Shown here in pieces: positions 23,693 to 26,099 of a DNA stretch of 26,099 bases. The stretch comes from Methylococcaceae bacterium NSP1-2. GTDB taxonomy: Bacteria; Pseudomonadota; Gammaproteobacteria; Methylococcales; Methylomonadaceae. The position numbers and the translations under genes are program-made. The stretch's first letter is position 1, and every line of letters begins with the position of its first letter. The stretch lies in assembly GCA_002256685.1 (NCBI GenBank), contig NQJH01000033.1, positions 1 through 26,099 on the forward strand, given 5' to 3'. The notes under the pieces are model-generated. The model was not told the DNA's origin. It searched no databases and worked only from the letters and a program-made list of their open reading frames with translations.

Positions 23693-23805
23693 TGGGTTAA
23701 ATCTGTTATTTAACAGACTATCAGGATGAAAATTATGGAGTCCAATAGCTTTAGCTATTGACGAATCGCAAAAAGCTAAAGCTTTTTGACTCCAGATTTA
23801 ACCCA
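23693..23805. repeat. Double-hairpin palindromic element, copy 2, inside different outer arms
   Basis: The core runs from GGAGT (23737-23741) to ACTCC (23789-23793). It holds hairpins caatagct-tt-agctattg (23743-23760) and caaaaagct-aa-agctttttg (23769-23788), with CG...CG between them. Outer arms tgggttaaatct (23693-23704) and agatttaaccca (23794-23805) are perfect complements, unlike those of copy 1 at 3492-3603. A further small hairpin, tctgtta-tt-taacaga (23702-23717), lies in the left flank. As in copy 1, the right arm abuts ACTCC directly while the left arm is spaced from GGAGT. Confidence 0.85.
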
Positions 23806-24085
23806 CCTCCTAATAACAATTAGTACTGCCATAATACAAACATTCCTTGTAAGCCTTGCTATTCATGGCTTTAAAAAAATAATAAGCAAAGTTACTGTAA
23901 AAGTTACTGCATTTTTTCGCCGTGACTTTTAAATAATGCTGTTGTTAGGTGGAATGATAGCTTTTTTTAGTCATTGTAAGCAACTAACCGCAATTATTAG
24001 GATAACGTGCCATTCTGATATAACAACCTATTCAGCGTATATCAATCGACAATATTAGTGGCTGGGTGCTTTCCAAGTTGTTTAC

Positions 24086-24114
24086 ATGACAAAGCTAATT
24101 AAAAACCGCATAAT
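24086..24114 (+). promoter_or_regulatory. Putative sigma70-type promoter pointing toward hsdR antisense
   Basis: ATGACA (24086-24091) and CATAAT (24109-24114) each match the consensus hexamers at five of six positions, with an exact 17-base spacer. A transcript would start near 24121, cover the eight-codon frame at 24166, and run antisense into the 3' end of hsdR unless stopped. Pattern-based only, in AT-rich DNA where chance matches are common. Confidence 0.35.
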
Positions 24115-24165
24115 TAATCATCGTATAATGGATTGCACGGTAAATAAAAACTGGGGGTGGGCATA

Positions 24166-24192
24166 ATGAATAAACACACACGCTTAAGGTAG
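24166..24192 (+). CDS. Possible eight-codon reading frame (leader peptide or gene remnant)
   Basis: ATG followed by codons for NKHTRLR and TAG, preceded by a G-rich stretch (tgggggtggg) that could act as a ribosome site and by the promoter-like pair at 24086. It is far too short to be called a gene on sequence alone; it might be a leader or the truncated start of a decayed gene. Confidence 0.15.
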   Translation: MNKHTRLR

Positions 24193-24233
24193 TTGATTAA
24201 TTATTTTCACCGTTTCATACTCATAATAAACGA

Positions 24234-26099
24234 TTAAGCAACGCTCTGTTGCTGATATAAATATTTCTGGAAGTCATTAAAAACATTAGTAATGGTCATC
24301 CCTAAATCAGCCACTGCATCAGGAATTGAATCGTGATACTGCAATTTTAATAAATGTTTTAGATTGTCTTGATCGAGTTCATCAACACCCACACTGACAT
24401 AATGCAACAACACAAAATCTAAAAATACGTTTTGCTTGGTATTAAAGTGGGTGCTGATAATAATCTTTGCTTTATCAGCACGTTGCTCACGGGTTAAAGG
24501 TGGCAGCGCATAGGCGATATGCGCTAACACATCGAATAAATCGCTGTTTTCTGCGTCGATTATTTTCTGCATTTCTACTAATTGAGTTTTACCAAAACCT
24601 TTTTCATCCAAGCCTGCTAATAGTTTTTTGCGGGTGTCTGGCTTACTCCACAATTCCCTAAGTTCATCTTCGTTGTTGAAAAACTCAGGCAATTTACCAA
24701 ATAACTCCTGCATGAATTGCTGAGCTGTCATCGGTGTACCGTCCGAATGCCAAAAACTGGTTGCCATTGTGTATTGAATATTGCGCTCTTTACCGTCTGC
24801 CAGTTTAACTTTAATTTTTTCCTTAGCTTTATAATCCCCCGCTGGATCACGCACTTGGTCATCCTGTTTAGGCTGCTTTACACACTGACACGGATAACAA
24901 CCGCATTTTGAACAATCCTCTGGGTCTTGCGGTTCGCCGTCCCATTCTTCATCATTAAAATGCTGGTGTGCTTTTACAAAGTCATACACAGTGAAGTAAT
25001 TTTTATCTTCATAAAGTCGTGTGCCACGTCCAATAATCTGCTTAAACTCAATCATTGAATTAACAGGACGCAGTAACACAATATTACGCACGTTTCGCGC
25101 ATCCACGCCCGTTGATAGTTTTTGTGACGTGGTTAAAACAGTCGGGATGGTTTTTTCATTATCTTGAAAATCACGCAAATACTGTTCACCCAACTTGCCA
25201 TCGTTAGCGGTCACGCGGTGGCAATAATTCGGGTTCGTGCTGGTTTTCAATTGATTAATCAAGTCACGAATCGCCAGCGCGTGGGCTTGATTGGCACAAA
25301 ACACTAATGTTTTTTCTGTCTGGTCAATCTGTGCTAAAAAAATTGCTACCCGATTACGTTCCCGCTCTTCAATTTCAATCAGGGTATTAAAATCGGCTTC
25401 GGTATAGGTTTTATCCGCTTCAATTTCGCCTTCAATCACCGTGTCATCGGATTCATAATCGTAAGTGTCTAAATCGGTGCTGATTTGTTTCACTCGAAAC
25501 GGCGTTAAAAATCCGTCATTAATCCCGTCTTTCAGGGAATAAATAAACACGGGTTCACCAAAATACGCATAAGTATCGACGTTATCCTGACGTTTAGGCG
25601 TTGCCGTTAAACCCAACTGCACCGCAGGGGAAAAATAATCAAGGATGCCCCGCCAATTGCTTTCATCATTTGCCCCACCACGATGACATTCATCAATCAC
25701 AATAAAGTCGAAAAAATCGGGCGGGTAATCACCAAAGTATGGTGTTGATTGTGGTTCGACAAGCTCACCACGAACGGTATCAGCATTTTCACCACGAACG
25801 GTATCAGCATTTTCACCACGAACGGCATCGATTTCCCATGCGCCCGAAGCCGTTCGTCCTGAGCTTGTCGAAGGATTGAACGGTCGAAGGGCTTTACCAC
25901 TCATAAAGGTTTGAAAAATGGTAAAAAACACACTGCCATTTTTTGGCACACTGCCTTTTTTGCGGATTTCATCGGGGGCAATGCGTACCAGTGCATCATC
26001 GGGAAACGCTGAAAAAGCGTTAAACGCTTGGTCGGCTAAAATGTTTCTATCGGCTAAAAATAAAATACGCGGCTGGCGTGAAGGTTCGCCACTTAAATT
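24234..26099 (-). CDS. hsdR: Type I restriction enzyme R subunit HsdR, C-terminal part (runs off the right edge)
   Basis: HsdR is the motor and nuclease subunit of a type I restriction system. The frame is open from the window's right edge (first codons give NLSGEPSRQPRILFLADRN) to the stop at 24234, 621 codons; a GTG at 25947-25949 is an internal codon, not the start. Visible motifs are LFLADRNILADQ, FFTIFQTFMSGK, motif II DECHRGG, motif III TATPKR, TLVFCANQAHA, TTSQKLSTGVD and motif VI QIIGRGTRL. A Cys cluster (CSKCGCYPCQC) comes next, followed by the C-terminal helical domain. The Walker A and nuclease domains lie outside the window. Between FMSGK and STPYFGDYPPDFFDF about 46 extra residues come from an inserted repeat, still in frame. 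hsdM/hsdS would be to the right if present. It resembles EcoEI-type R subunits. Confidence 0.9.
   Translation of the reverse strand, partial: NLSGEPSRQPRILFLADRNILADQAFNAFSAFPDDALVRIAPDEIRKKGSVPKNGSVFFTIFQTFMSGKALRPFNPSTSSGRTASGAWEIDAVRGENADTVRGENADTVRGELVEPQSTPYFGDYPPDFFDFIVIDECHRGGANDESNWRGILDYFSPAVQLGLTATPKRQDNVDTYAYFGEPVFIYSLKDGINDGFLTPFRVKQISTDLDTYDYESDDTVIEGEIEADKTYTEADFNTLIEIEERERNRVAIFLAQIDQTEKTLVFCANQAHALAIRDLINQLKTSTNPNYCHRVTANDGKLGEQYLRDFQDNEKTIPTVLTTSQKLSTGVDARNVRNIVLLRPVNSMIEFKQIIGRGTRLYEDKNYFTVYDFVKAHQHFNDEEWDGEPQDPEDCSKCGCYPCQCVKQPKQDDQVRDPAGDYKAKEKIKVKLADGKERNIQYTMATSFWHSDGTPMTAQQFMQELFGKLPEFFNNEDELRELWSKPDTRKKLLAGLDEKGFGKTQLVEMQKIIDAENSDLFDVLAHIAYALPPLTREQRADKAKIIISTHFNTKQNVFLDFVLLHYVSVGVDELDQDNLKHLLKLQYHDSIPDAVADLGMTITNVFNDFQKYLYQQQSVA
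25755..25872. repeat. Dispersed inverted-repeat element inserted in frame in hsdR, with 24-bp tandem repeat
   Basis: Arms at 25755-25777 and 25850-25872 (23 bases each) are inverted repeats with two mismatches; they contain ttcgacaagctca and acgaacgg. Inside, a 24-bp unit is repeated exactly twice (25766-25789, 25790-25813) with a partial third copy (from 25814), encoding the eight-residue repeat ENADTVRG. On the hsdR strand the element translates as STSSGRTASG ... VRGELVEPQ. From general experience these translations mark a repeat dispersed in many bacterial genomes. The inserted length keeps the hsdR frame open. Confidence 0.88.

Larger units (their letters stand above)
23806..24233. other. 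AT-rich gap before hsdR with no clear gene
   Basis: These 428 bases hold no open frame of convincing size. Visible items are a tandem aaagttactg pair (near 23888-23908), a promoter-like pair at 24086-24114, a TATAAT at 24124-24129 and an eight-codon frame at 24166-24192. Otherwise I see nothing I can name. It could be the remains of a lost gene or the 3' flank of the restriction locus. Confidence 0.5.

Noticed and set aside
24156..24163. GGTGGGCA as a fourth member of the hairpin family
   Set aside because: Only eight bases match, and no complementary TGCCCACC arm follows.
25766..25834. Possible CRISPR-like array from repeated 24-bp units
   Set aside because: The units are directly adjacent with no spacers, lie inside the hsdR reading frame, and are better explained as a tandem repeat.
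25947..25949. GTG as the start of hsdR
   Set aside because: The same frame is open to the window edge, and the upstream residues (RILFLADRNILADQAFNAFS) match HsdR, so the gene simply continues outside.
1..26099. tRNA or rRNA genes and known riboswitches
   Set aside because: No cloverleaf-like or rRNA sequence was recognised in any of the intergenic gaps.

Overview
The window looks like chromosomal DNA from a free-living gammaproteobacterium of moderate-to-low G+C (roughly 40-45% by eye). The evidence is gene order. yfgM-bamB-der, ubiK-comM and engB-cytochrome c4-dsbA are classic gammaproteobacterial neighbourhoods. A DciA-type helicase loader gene sits beside lpxC, and AcnB, ZapE, TrkA/TrkH and an Slp-family lipoprotein are present. 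A Methylococcales- or Thiotrichales-like host is my guess; nothing in the window proves it.

Layout. 1-2672: the end of yfgM, then bamB and der (outer-membrane assembly and ribosome assembly), tightly packed. 2682-4258: a small unknown protein, a thiol peroxidase gene that has lost an internal block including part of the active-site motif, a structured palindromic repeat, and a small alpha/beta hydrolase. 4303-8276: acnB, a hairpin repeat, dciA, and convergent lpxC. 8421-12649: zapE, then trkA-trkH (potassium uptake). 12664-13888: xseA (exonuclease VII large subunit), broken into three frames by two internal deletions. 13977-17212: speE, a MarR-type regulator with a cysteine/histidine cluster, ubiK and comM on the plus strand. 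17335-18566: slp and engB on the minus strand. 18677-20010: cytochrome c4 and dsbA. 20081-23133: a membrane-anchored GH17-family protein and a lipoprotein with an alpha/beta-hydrolase nucleophile motif. 23326-24233: a small unknown gene followed by about 600 bases of hairpins and repeat DNA. 24234-26099: the 3' part of a type I restriction HsdR gene that runs off the right edge.

Most of the window is housekeeping. The unusual material is structural. (a) Two copies of a double-hairpin element have stems that covary and sit inside locus-specific flanking inverted repeats. (b) A dispersed inverted-repeat element with an internal 24-bp tandem repeat is inserted in frame in hsdR. (c) Three internal deletions of conserved blocks occur in tpx and xseA. 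(d) A short GGTGGGCA/TGCCCACC hairpin family sits at gene ends. (e) A small unknown gene at 23326 has an excellent ribosome site and lies between hairpins. I do not see a complete new multi-gene system. The best candidates for something undescribed are the double-hairpin element and the small-gene/hairpin region next to the restriction locus.
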